Both the position numbers and the translations under genes were made by a program. The notes beneath the pieces were generated by a model. It was not told the origin of the DNA. It saw only the letters and a list, made by a program, of their open reading frames with translations, and made no database searches. Source: Mycogone perniciosa (lineage: Eukaryota; Ascomycota; Sordariomycetes; Hypocreales; Hypocreaceae). Taken from it: a stretch of 64,000 nt of DNA. Positions within the stretch are counted from its first letter, which is position 1; each line of letters opens with the position of its first letter. Positions 34,540-44,694 of this stretch are shown here, piece by piece. The stretch covers positions 1 to 64,000 of the forward strand of contig JAOALB010000150.1 of assembly GCA_025331125.1 (NCBI GenBank). Direction: 5' to 3'.

Positions 34540-36125
34540 ATGAGCAAGCGGCCGGCCATTGACGAGGCACTTGGTGCGTCTCCGTCCAAACGGCCTCACA
34601 TTGATGACTTTGGAGGTTTATGTAGGGTTTCAATTGCCTTTCAAAAAGATTATGTGATGCCCTAATATCGGCTTCTTCAGATCCAGATGATGACGATGGC
34701 GATGGCGATGACGATGACTATTCGCCCACTCCAACGCCGAGCTCTATCGCCGAGACCGATTCTCCCGTCACTGCTGCAACCACGCCCCGGACCAAATTCC
34801 CTTCAGATTACAAGACTCTCGCATGTACTTGGCCAGGATGTTCCAAGAGCTTCAATCGTCCAGCTCGGCTGCGAGATCACCTAAACTCACACACCAACTC
34901 CCGACCGCATAAATGCCCTTACGACGGATGTGACAAAGACTACATCGAGGACAAACACTTGAAACAGCACATAAAAGCCGTACACACCCACGAGCGCACA
35001 CACGTATGCATGAGGGAAGGCTGTGGCAAGAGTTTCGTAACGGGCACGAGGTTAAAGCGCCACCAAGCCGTGCACGAAGGTGCCGATAGATTCCGCTGTC
35101 AGGACTGCGGACAGAGCTTCAGGAAAAAGGAAACCCTGAACAAGCATGTCCGAAAGGAGCATGAAGGACTACCCGCGCATCAATGTCCCGAGGCAGCATG
35201 TACCCGAGCATTCGACTCCAAAGCGGCGCTCAACCGACATCGAGATAGAGAGCACGGCGAACTCAAATACTGGTGTGGTGAGTGCGGGCTGAAAACTCAA
35301 GAAGATGGTACGGCGCATAGGGTTGGATTTACAACAGACACGTTGTTGCAAGCGCACATGAGACAAGAGCATCAGAATTGCCTCTTCTGCGAGTACAAGT
35401 CCAATTCCCTCTGGGAGCTGGAAACACACATCGAAATACACCATTCCGGCAAAACAGTCGAGGACCGAAAGACAGCTTCATGTCCCTACGAAAACTGCAA
35501 AAAGAAGTTCACCAAGAAATCCAACCTCAACGTTCACATCCGCACAGCACACGAAGGATTCCGGTTCGTCTGCGGCGAGGTCGAGCCGACTGGTCCGGGA
35601 CTTGAAGCTTGGTCCAACAGCCAAGGCTGCGGCGACAAGTTCAGCACAAAAGTCAGATTGGAGGACCATATACGTTTCATTCATCTCGGACAGGAACGGC
35701 CGAAACTGTCCAAGACGGATAAATCTGCTCCAATGGATCTGATTGATGAACTCGCCGGTGTGACCAACGAGAAGAAGCAGACCATCGAGTGTCCGCACTG
35801 CGACGTGACCTTTATACGCTACTACGATTTGGACATTCACATCAAAAAGACCCATAATCTTGGAGACACATCTGACTCTGCGGACAACACACCCCTCACA
35901 TCCCAAGGAGATGAGCAGCAGACCGTTTTCGAAGAGGACGACGATGATACCGCAACTCATTCCGCTTGGCCGGAGGATGTACCCCAAGAGGAAATATTCG
36001 CAGCCCAAATGGAATACGGCCCTCCCCACGATGAATGGCTGGACGATGAGACGAATATCCTACTCCTAGCGCGTGAGGAATCGGGCCTGGATGCCAATAT
36101 CGATCCCACGCTGGAGAGTTTCTAA
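34540..36125 (+). CDS. C2H2 transcription factor IIIA (5S rRNA gene activator)
   Basis: Exon 1 is 34540-34615 and exon 2 is 34681-36125, with a 65-nt intron; 506 residues start MSKRPAIDEALG. An acidic linker (DDDDGDGDDDD) is followed by ten C2H2 zinc fingers. The first reads CTWPGCSKSFNRPARLRDH, and the last, CPHCDVTFIRYYDLDIH, comes after a long spacer. Clustered fingers with C-x4-C spacing and TFIIIA-style linkers (THERTHVC) match TFIIIA/Pzf1/Sfc2, which binds the internal control region of 5S rRNA genes and recruits TFIIIC for RNA polymerase III. Finger 6 has an enlarged Cys-His loop (EDGTAHRVGFTTDT) and finger 9 a long insert between its cysteines. The tail is acidic. Confidence 0.9.
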
Positions 36126-36644
36126 AAGTTGAACGAGGTTGATACCGAGTACGGAGTTTGCTTTAGTGATGTTACATGGTACTTAGTACTACAGGTAGAT
36201 GATTCCCAGACCACGAGGGAATATTTCTGGGCAACCATGATGATGAATTTCCATGACCATTAATAAAAAGAGTGTTTGTTGTTCTCAAAGCAGGAACAAG
36301 GGAACAGATGGCTTTGGTTCTTCAATTCATAAGTCTACAAGTGTCTCGCTAAGCCTAATAAGCTTCAAGCTGAAGATAATCATATGCCTTCGTAGCCGTC
36401 CTCTCCAAAATGATACTCACGAGCAACGCTGTATACAAATACCTAGGTCAGCAGAGCAAAATGCACCTTTCCATTCCCAAGAAACGTAATATCCATCATG
36501 CTCCTAAACCAAAAACGCCAGTATCCACGATCTAATGCCGCAATGAAGCACTGTACCTACTGGTGATCGATCCACCATCAAAAACCTTACTCATATAAGT
36601 CTAATAACAGTCCAGGCATCGTGATAATGTCATGATTCTGTCGG
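36126..36644. other. Convergent 3' region
   Basis: 519 bp between the TFIIIA stop and the stop of the minus-strand zinc transporter. It should hold both 3' UTRs and polyadenylation sites. No other feature was seen. Confidence 0.6.
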
Positions 36645-38360
36645 TTAGTGTGACGCAAACAGAGCGTTGCTGAGGCCCAGTAAGACCATGCCAAGAAAGC
36701 CAAAGAAGATGCACAAGTTGCGGTTATGGTTGAGACTCAGACTTTCGACGAAGAGTTGTAGTGCCACGCTGACCATGATTCCCGAGGTCAGGGCAAATAG
36801 ACATGCATATGCCACGGCATTAGGCACCATATGGGTCCTGTTTGCGAGTTTGAACCAAAGGGCGGCAATCCCGGCTCCAAATGGTTGGGACAAGCCCCCT
36901 AAGACGGCTGACCAAGCCATAGCACGCCAGCGGGAGCCGAGAGCCATATATAGAGGCAATGCCATGGCAAAACCTTCGGTGATGTTATGAACAAACAACG
37001 CCATGAAGACGCTGAATCCCAATGCAGGATTGGCATGATTTGTGGCGTAGGTGATGAAGCCTTCGGGGAATTTGTGCAAGGCAATGGCAATTGAGGTTTG
37101 AAGACCAATGGAGAGGAATGCATTGGTGGGGACGTGGTGGTGATGCTGGGCTTCGGTATCTTCCTCGTCCATTTGCGGACAAGGATATTCGCCTTGACCG
37201 GCCTCTTCATCTGCGATTATCAAGGTGTCTCGTGATGTAGCCCGGCTGGTACGGAATCGCGGACTAGGGGGGTCGCTAGAATCAACATCGGTATGGTCAT
37301 GGTCGCCATGGAAGGAGTGCGGATGGAAGTGCCCAGTCGTAGTTCGGAGGACAGGTGGTTGGCGAGAGTTGCTGGCGGCGCGGCTGTTAAGGTGCTTGAA
37401 ACACTCTTGGCCACAGGGGTCGGTATATCCATAGCAGGGTCCTAGTTCGTCGCAGTTGCACTTGGTATCCTTGACAAAGGATAAGACACGCTTTTGGACA
37501 CCATACATGGACGGTCGCCTGTTTAGGGTCCGTCCTTCACCTGTTGCTGCTCGACTGCGGCCAGTTAGCAGTGGTGTGGTTGGTCGCTGGGTCATCTCAT
37601 CGCCCCGCGTCGATGTGTTTCGTGCTAATGGCACCGCAGTGCTGTTCCGCTCCGAGTCCAACAAGGGAGTCGATTCACCGTGGTGGATGTAGCCATTTCC
37701 ATTTTCAGCAATGCCGGGTATCTTTCCCGAGGGCGGCCTCGAGACCCGTCGTCGGGCACGACTAGATCGTGAGTGTCCTCGGGCATGGTGGTGGGAATGG
37801 CTCTCATGACTCGGTGCATCGTCATGGCTGTGATCGCAATCGACAACGTGGGAGGGCATAAACTGGTGCAGGACCCGAGAGACTGCCTGGATGCCGATGA
37901 AGCCGCCAATAAAGAAGCCCATCATGACAATGCCGGCGGACTGATCGGACCAGCCTTCGGACGCAAAGTATCCTTTGGACTCGGGGAGCATGCTGTAAAG
38001 CGAAGAGAACATCTGCAGAGCGCCGATTAGACACACCAATCAATGTAAAAAGAGAAGGGTTTATATCAGGAGGTGGTGTTTACCATGACGCCAAAACTTA
38101 GGCTGAGCGAGCAGGCAAGAAAGACGCTGCTTTCCTGGATGTTGAAGTTGGCTTTGCCTGGGATCAAGCGCACAACGACGTCGACACATATTATGGAAGC
38201 GCCAACGACACATGCTATACTCTATCGCATCAGTACTGACTCCTTGCGCTCTCAAGGCCATGAAAAAAGAAAAGCATAACGAACCGACGCCGCTAACAAT
38301 ACACAAGATCCACCCGCGGGTGTCATTGTCAATGCCCCTCGTCGCCAACTCCAACTCCAT
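36645..38360 (-). CDS. ZIP-family zinc transporter, ZRT3-like
   Basis: Exons 38360-38285, 38214-38084 and 38012-36645 give 524 residues; introns are 70 and 71 nt. The first membrane segments (GWILCIVSGV, then VDVVVRLIPGK) are followed by a long hydrophilic loop with His-rich clusters (HSHDDAPSHESHSHHH) and CNCDELGPC. The C-terminal membrane block carries the metal-site motifs HKFPEG (from H382) and HNITEG (from H411). The HKFPEG form and size match Zrt3, which exports zinc from the vacuole to the cytosol, better than plasma-membrane Zrt1/2. Start at 38360 was chosen over an in-frame ATG at 38513 because the latter adds residues coded by a GA-rich microsatellite. Vacuolar location is inferred from the family. 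Confidence 0.88.
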
Positions 38361-38462
38361 GGCGATCGATCTGACGGCTGCTCCTCGACGATTCGGCTCT
38401 CTCCGCGCGCGGGTCGATGCAGCTAGAGCGAGGCGGGCATGAAGTATCGATACATATATCCA

Positions 38463-38488
38463 GAGAAGAGAAGAGAAGAGAAGAGAGG
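38463..38488. repeat. AGAAG microsatellite
   Basis: An agaag/agagaag pattern is repeated about five times, upstream of the zinc transporter start on its template side. Confidence 0.85.
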
Positions 38489-40437
38489 ACTGTATTCTGG
38501 CCGACACAGACACAGGTGGCCGGGGAAGATCGCTTTTTGAGGCCGAGGTGGGATGCGATGCAGTGCTTGGCTGGCTGCGGCAGACAGGCGGGATTTGTTA
38601 TGGGAGCTTCCGGTTGGTAGCAACGGCGAAAAGAGCGTCAAGTCAACGGCTCGCTGACGTATGAGGGAAGCAAGGGGGGGGTTGTTGCTGCTAAGTACTC
38701 TCCGTACTCCGTACTACTGCGGTAGCCACTAAATAGACACCTCCTCTACTCGTACGAGTAGAGCGCCTGGCATGGAGCCTTGATTAGTAGTAGTACTATA
38801 TAGTAGTAGTAGCAGTATAGAAGCAGAAGAATCTTTACACTACCACTACTAATAGGTACTCCGTAGGGCTCTCACAATCAGTGCTATTATTATTTCAGGT
38901 CAAAGAAGTTTCTTCAACAACCCTCAGCCCTGGGGGTTTCTTTATGTCGCTCAGGCCAAATCCTCCATGCTATCCGGGTCCTTAGTTAGGGTCCTTGTCG
39001 GCGGTGCAGCGGCAGGGTGTGCCCAGCCCTGGCCATCAAGGTGCTCAGTTTCATCTAGCGTCAATGGTCCTTAGTAGTCGTAGTATTTGCCTGCCTTGTG
39101 ATCTCTACCTTCATCACCATCTTTCCGCCCTTTGAATGTGAAAGCGGAAAGATGGTGATGAACAGCACAGCATTGCACTGCTCGCAGTATTTACAAAGCT
39201 GGGAGCAAGGCTTTGCGCTTTGCATTGTTTAAGAAAAAGAAAAAAAAATAGAAAATACGGATCATCCCCCCCCGGGACAAGGCAACACAGCGTAAAAGGT
39301 TCCCGCCAAGGGTTCTGTGTAACGCAGCACAAAGGCGTGCTTTGTACTTCATAAACCGTTGACCAGTCCATGTCAGTGGCTGTCAACCTTATCGTAAAAG
39401 ATCTCGGGCCCGAGACGTTCCCTGGTGACCACTAACTACGGAGTACTACGGAGTACTATTGTTATACTAGTATACGAACAGAGGTCATCTGTATTACCTA
39501 GGTAGTTCTTCAACCGACTACTGCTCTACTTGTAAGCTTAGTTGCACCCTACGGATTCTACACTAGAGCAGTCAGTTGGGTGTCTTCTTTGGAATTTAGA
39601 TGATCCGCCGGATCGGAAGAGGGGAACGTGATGCCACGGGAATAGTAGCATATCTGTGTTCTACTATCTACTCGTATGGAGTACTACTACTTTGAAGTTT
39701 CTGCTAGCGCAGTCACTCGTAGATCACACGAGGGCTCGATTCCATTCTTGGTCTGGGCGAGCTGCCGCAGATGGCGCGGACCGGTGCAGCCGTTGTGGAG
39801 ATCGAAGACTCGTGTTCTCGCTCGTGTCTTCCGGCTTCTGCATATTAATTCCCCCAACTACGAAGCTGTACGTGATATGGAGTAGTGCTGGGCACGAAGT
39901 ACAATTCGAGAACTATATGAGGATTCTAGATCTTTGTTCTCAAAAATAGCTGCTATATCATGGGCTACCAACTATTGGCATAGGTGCTTTTATCTGTTGT
40001 ATTTACGAAGGTACATGTTTGCCATCAAGGTTCGCCGCCTGATACTCGTATACTAGAGGAACTATCAGGGAGAGTTCTTGGTGAGACACAACCTCCCAGG
40101 CAACCACGAAAGTAGGCCCATTCTAACATAACAAAATGGTGGCTCACCGGGGTATTTTCTATGTTGGATGTTTTCTGGGAAAGCCAAGTGCGGGCAATTC
40201 CCTCACAGCGGCGGCTATATTAGCTTGCTCTCTTGCCCAGGTAACTAGAAAGAACATACCATTTGAGTTGATTGCCCAGTTACATCAAGGTGATACCATT
40301 CATTTTGTTGTTCGTTATAACAAATGAACAACTAGAGGGAAACTAGGATTCCTGACTTGATTGTCAACTTACACTGGCGGGCCAGCAATAGGGTAATATT
40401 TTACAAAGGTATTTCAGAACCACGCCGGGCAAGAATG

Positions 40438-40535
40438 TGCTTATTTATTTATTTATTTATTTGGTATTTACGACCCTAAGTATCTATAGCCATTATCCCA
40501 ATCGGGCAATAAGGTCGGTCTGAGCTAGGCCTAGT
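40438..40535 (-). repeat. Retroposon-like 3' end with (AAAT)n tail, copy B
   Basis: On the minus strand the unit ends with a tail of five or more AAAT/AAATA repeats (plus-strand tatttattt at 40441-40463), as in non-LTR retroposons. The body shares tatttacgacc and cgggcaata.ggtcggt with 25115-25165. It lies about 200 bp upstream of tRNA-Ser. Confidence 0.55.
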
Positions 40536-40735
40536 GGCGCTATTCGAGACGTCTCGAGATTACATAGGCATAGGGTAAATTAGGAGAGTAGCTTGCAGCT
40601 ATTCGCACTCTTAAGACGAAGATGCTGGTTTCTTCTGCAAGTCGTTGGAAGTCTTTGCTTCCTTTTAGGCGGGGCAAGAATGTGGAGTATGGCTAACGGT
40701 ACATAACCAAAACATAAGGATCACCATTTTCATTG

Positions 40736-40817
40736 GGCACGATGGCTGAGTGGTCTATAGCGTGAGACTCGAAATCTCATCTCTTCGGAGGCGTCGGCTC
40801 AAATCCGGCTCGTGTCG
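40736..40817 (+). tRNA. tRNA-Ser (anticodon CGA)
   Basis: The 82-nt cloverleaf has acceptor GGCACGA pairing with TCGTGTC (one G-U) and discriminator G. The D arm includes GGCTGAGTGG. The anticodon arm TGAGA-CTCGAAA-TCTCA puts CGA at positions 34-36. A long variable arm (around TCTCTTCGGAGGC) marks a class II tRNA, and the T arm reads GTCGG-CTCAAAT-CCGGC. It decodes UCG. No anticodon-loop intron is present, although many fungal tRNA-Ser(CGA) genes have one. Confidence 0.96.
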
Positions 40818-40836
40818 TTTCTTTTTTTCTTTTTTT
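40818..40836 (+). terminator. RNA polymerase III oligo-T terminator
   Basis: Three T runs (TTT, TTTTTTT, TTTTTTT) separated by single C residues directly follow the tRNA discriminator base. Confidence 0.85.
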
Positions 40837-41760
40837 GTCCAACTTTTTGCGGGTCAAGGAACAGAATATTATAAATATCATATTAATCCAAGTCCCTAGA
40901 GTGGCATCTTAGGATTGCATTTTTTAAGTAGTACTACTATATATGAAATACCAGTATTAATTTCCTGGACCCTGACAAGCATCTCAACAAGTTGAATAGA
41001 CGAGATTTCCCATATTCATACCCCTGTTGGTTTCCTCCTTAACAGTACTCCGTACTCGTCGCAGTACAGAGTACTAGTACGAAGTCCGAAGTACCTATTA
41101 AAGTCACAAAAAGCGTTAGCAAGATGTCTTCCATCATACTGGCTGGGATGTACGGAGTACTCCGTATTGATAAACCTTATCTGAATTTTTTTAGTTGGCA
41201 TATACTTCGTACGAAGTATTTCGTATATAATGCTGAGAAGCCTCATGTGGTAAATACAGTTAGGTAAGAAAAAAAGTCAGTTGCCTTGAGAGGGATCGTG
41301 TCGTATTGAATGCAAAAATCCAACTAATAGATCATAAATTATCTATCTGGGGTAGCCAAGATGCCTGCCTATGCAAGGCTGTCACTCCCTGACAGAACAG
41401 ACGTTGCGGAACATCTGCCATTGCTGGACGTGCCGATGACATGCATTAAAAATCGAAAGTGCCCACTCATCCCCAACGAATTCGGCTCGACTACACCGTG
41501 TCGTACTTCGTAGATTGTACATAGTAGTACTACTACTCCGTACTCCGTACCCGTACGGAGTAAAAACATGTACCTAATCAGCCACAGCCGACGTCATCCG
41601 ACCATTCGTGGGGCATTACCCAGTCTACAGTCTGTCTGCATTATTATTCCTCCATCTTCACCCATCAACAGCGTTTGACGACCTTCATCCCCTATTGTTT
41701 TCCATCCGTTTCAAGGCCCTGGCAATGTCTTTTTGTTAGACAACAAAAGGGACGTACGTC
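40837..41760. other. Intergenic, rich in TACGGAGTAC / TACTTCGTA motifs
   Basis: Contains dense copies of the palindromic motifs (41043-41090, 41150-41165, 41200-41225, 41503-41515, 41523-41562). The last 200 bp should hold the promoter and leader of the patatin lipase gene. No ORF is convincing. Confidence 0.55.
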
Positions 41761-44128
41761 ATGCCGTCATTTTACCCCATAATAACAATGACGAGAGACA
41801 AAGATTATCCCCAAGTCACGCCCTATGACGATGCATATGGCTTCCCCCGCGAAGCCTTCGACCCTTCTGTATTGCCCAACATCGATTGCGATTTTCTCGA
41901 CCCCGAAGACTTGATAGCGTTTGAGACAGCACTACAAACCCCAGACCCCCTGCAAAGTCCCACAGATGAAACGGGAAGCCTGAGATCCCCTAGGAGCGTC
42001 AGCTCCCCTAACCTGACCAAGCGCAACTCACAAGCGGGCAGCGTTTTCGAGGACGATGTCGCCGCCGTTGCTGCCTCCGCTGGAGCTGCTGGAGGAGATC
42101 TGCTGCTGATGCCGCCAACGCCTAGCCAAGGAACGTTCGTCACAGCGCAAAATGACTGGGCTCCAGTCAACCCCAAGATGTATCGGAACAAGCGAGGGGC
42201 CAAAAGGAGGAGGAAAGGCTCCCAGCCAGTTGAGGGCTTCTTAGGAACCCGCACCAAAGATGAGACAAGAGAGGGATATTTATACCAGCTATCCAAATGG
42301 CCTCTTCTCTTCTTTGTCTTTTCTTGGCTTATCGGGCTGAGCATCGCTTACCTCTCGACGAGGTGGTACATCTTCGTATACGAACATTTCTTCACCTGGC
42401 GCGGCCGACGAGAAATATTGCGCAAGAACATGCGCAGGACCTCAGACTACAAGGGCTGGGTTTCCGCGGCAAAAGAGTTGGATGATTTTCTAGGCAGAAA
42501 GACATGGAGGGAAGTCAACGACTTTGCATATTACGACTCCAAGACGGTCAAACGAGTGTGGGAACAGATACACAAGACAAGGACAAGAGCAGAGGCTCTA
42601 GAAGCCAATGGTGGTGACTGGGAGGAATTGAAGAAGGCTGTGGATGATCTAAGAGTGTTGATGGAGGCTTGCATCAAAAACAATTTTGTCGGCGTCGAAA
42701 ACCCGAGATTATACAGCCAAACATATTACGGAACGAAGAACCTGGTCCAGCACTTTGTTGACGATGGTGAGTGTTTTCCCCTTACACGATGCAAAAAATG
42801 ATGAAGAGATTGACTGTTTCGTAGTCGAGAAGACTCTCAAGTTCCTGTTGAAGACGGAGTACCTCGATTCGGAACAAAAGCGAGCGTTCTTCAAACACGT
42901 CTACGCCAATTATGGACGGACTGCCCTCTGCCTGTCAGGGGGTGCCACGTTCGCCTACTACCATGTTGGTGTTGTAAAGGCGATGCTTGACGCCGACTTA
43001 CTCCCCGATGTCATTACTGGCACCAGCGGCGGCGCTCTCATTGCCGCTCTTGTTGCCACGCACACCAACGATGAGCTGAAGCAACTCCTAGTGCCCGCGC
43101 TGGCGCATCGGATCTCCGCCTGTGGCGAGTCAATCACGACCTGGCTCCCCAGGTGGTGGAAGACGGGAGCGCGTTTCGACTCGGTTGACTGGGCGGCGCG
43201 ATGCTCGTGGTTCACAAGAGGCTCAATGACATTTCGTGAAGCGTATGAGCGGACGGGCCGCATTCTCAATGTCAGCTGCGTTCCAGCCGACCCTCACTCT
43301 CCAACCATTCTGTGCAACTACCTGACGAGCCCTGACTGTGTCATCTGGTCCGCTGTGTTAGCATCGGCGGCCGTCCCGGGCATCCTTAACCCTGTTGTCC
43401 TTATGATGAAGAGACTGGATGGGACGCTCGCACCATATTCCTTTGGACACAAGTGGAAGGATGGCAGTTTACGGACAGACATCCCCATTAAAGCTCTCAA
43501 CACCCATTTCAACGTCAACTTCACCATCGTTAGCCAGGTGAATCCGCATATTAACCTCTTCTTCTTCTCCTCTCGGGGAGCTGTTGGACACCCAGTTACA
43601 CACAGAAAAGGGCGTGGTTGGCGTGGCGGCTACCTCATGTCCGCAATAGAGCACTACCTAAAGCTCGATATGAATAAATGGCTCAAGTTCATTCGGCACG
43701 CAGAACTGTTACCTCGCCCCCTCGGACAGGACTGGAGTCAGCTCTGGCTACAAGACTTCAGCGGGACAATAACAATCTGGCCCAAGTCGATCCCGTCCGA
43801 CTATTGGCACCTCCTGTCAGATCCAGACTCACAGCGACTTGCACGGATGATTCACGAAGGCCAGCAAAGCGCGTTTCCGAAACTCAAGTTCATGTCCAAC
43901 CGGCTCAAGGTGGAGAGGTTGGTGGAGCAAGGCAGGAGAGAGACGCGGCCATGGGTGAGAAGAGGCAGCATCCAGACAATTCACAGCGAGGAGGACTTGA
44001 GGAGTATTTTAGTGGGCGAGATGGCGGCAGGATCGTCAACAACGGAAGAGGAGGATACAGATTGCGAGGAGACGAACAACATAACGCCGTCGGACGAATA
44101 TGACGAATCACGAGAGAAGATCAACTGA
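41761..44128 (+). CDS. Patatin-type triacylglycerol lipase (Tgl3/4/5 family)
   Basis: Two exons (41761-42766 and 42825-44128), split by a 58-nt intron, code 769 residues. The N-terminal 170 residues are polar and low complexity. The segment LFFVFSWLIGLSIAYLS may be a membrane or lipid-droplet hairpin. A conserved pre-patatin region (DUF3336 type) comes next, then the patatin core with oxyanion loop SGGATFAYYHVG, nucleophile elbow GTSGG (Ser403) and DGS (Asp548), which completes the Ser-Asp dyad. Yeast Tgl3, Tgl4 and Tgl5 hydrolyse stored triacylglycerol on lipid droplets. The C-terminal tail is acidic (EEEDTDCEETNN). The ATG at 41761 was chosen as first in frame; ATG 41788 is also possible. 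I cannot tell which Tgl it corresponds to. Confidence 0.92.
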
Positions 44129-44694
44129 GAATAGATACAAACATACACAACACAACACATATATAGATGCATTCGTTTGGGATATATCGCATGGAGTACT
44201 TCGTATTGGGAGGGACATTATTCACAGCAAGCCATGAGTATTAAAACTATATATTTATTTAGTTTGGAGAGGCGTTTGAAAAGATACATGTACAGCACAA
44301 TGATATGTGATGTGTGCGGTTAATTGAACCCATACTCTCCCTTTCTTTATTCCCAGATGTAACACAATTGCATACCTAGTATTACTACTATTCCTCTGCT
44401 CGTATGAACTCCGTAATAATAATATCGAGAGGATAAAAACAGCATAGCCTCGATCTCTTAGTGCCGTCAGGTACCGGCCGATTTTTTTGATAGGTGGCGT
44501 TCAAATCCATGTGAACACCGTGTCGGTATCGGCCTTGTGGGGGAAACGGATAATCCGCCGCCGACCCTGAACTAACACTTTCATGTGTACTCTGTACCAC
44601 CATTTCAGGACACCTTTGACTAGCAAACGCACTTTATTATCCAAATCGCATCACCAATTCCCTCGAGCGGGCTGAGCTCTTACCGGCCGCCAAA
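44129..44694. other. Intergenic between lipase and SEC63
   Basis: 566 bp, tandem orientation. It should hold the lipase 3' UTR and the SEC63 promoter. No other feature was seen. Confidence 0.6.

Larger units (their letters stand above)
38361..40735. other. Long intergenic region with microsatellites and TACGGAGTAC motifs
   Basis: It contains an AGAAG microsatellite (about 38463-38488), several copies of the tactccgtac/tacggagtac motif (38699-38720, 38860-38872, 39437-39458) and a retroposon-like fragment at 40438-40535. Short ORFs such as plus 39656-39949 lack recognisable domains. The microsatellite lies in the likely 5' leader of the zinc transporter. Confidence 0.6.

Noticed and set aside
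36899..37210. Second-frame ORFs inside the zinc transporter
   Set aside because: They overlap the conserved HKFPEG/HNITEG coding frame and have no family resemblance.
39685..39745. Possible second tRNA (gctagcgcagt ... ggctcgattcc)
   Set aside because: A CTCGT/ACGAG stem exists, but the loop lacks T33 and no acceptor or T stem pairs properly.
42767..42824. Separate genes for the N- and C-terminal parts of the lipase
   Set aside because: A canonical 58-nt intron (GTGAGT...CGTAG) joins them in frame as one Tgl-type protein.
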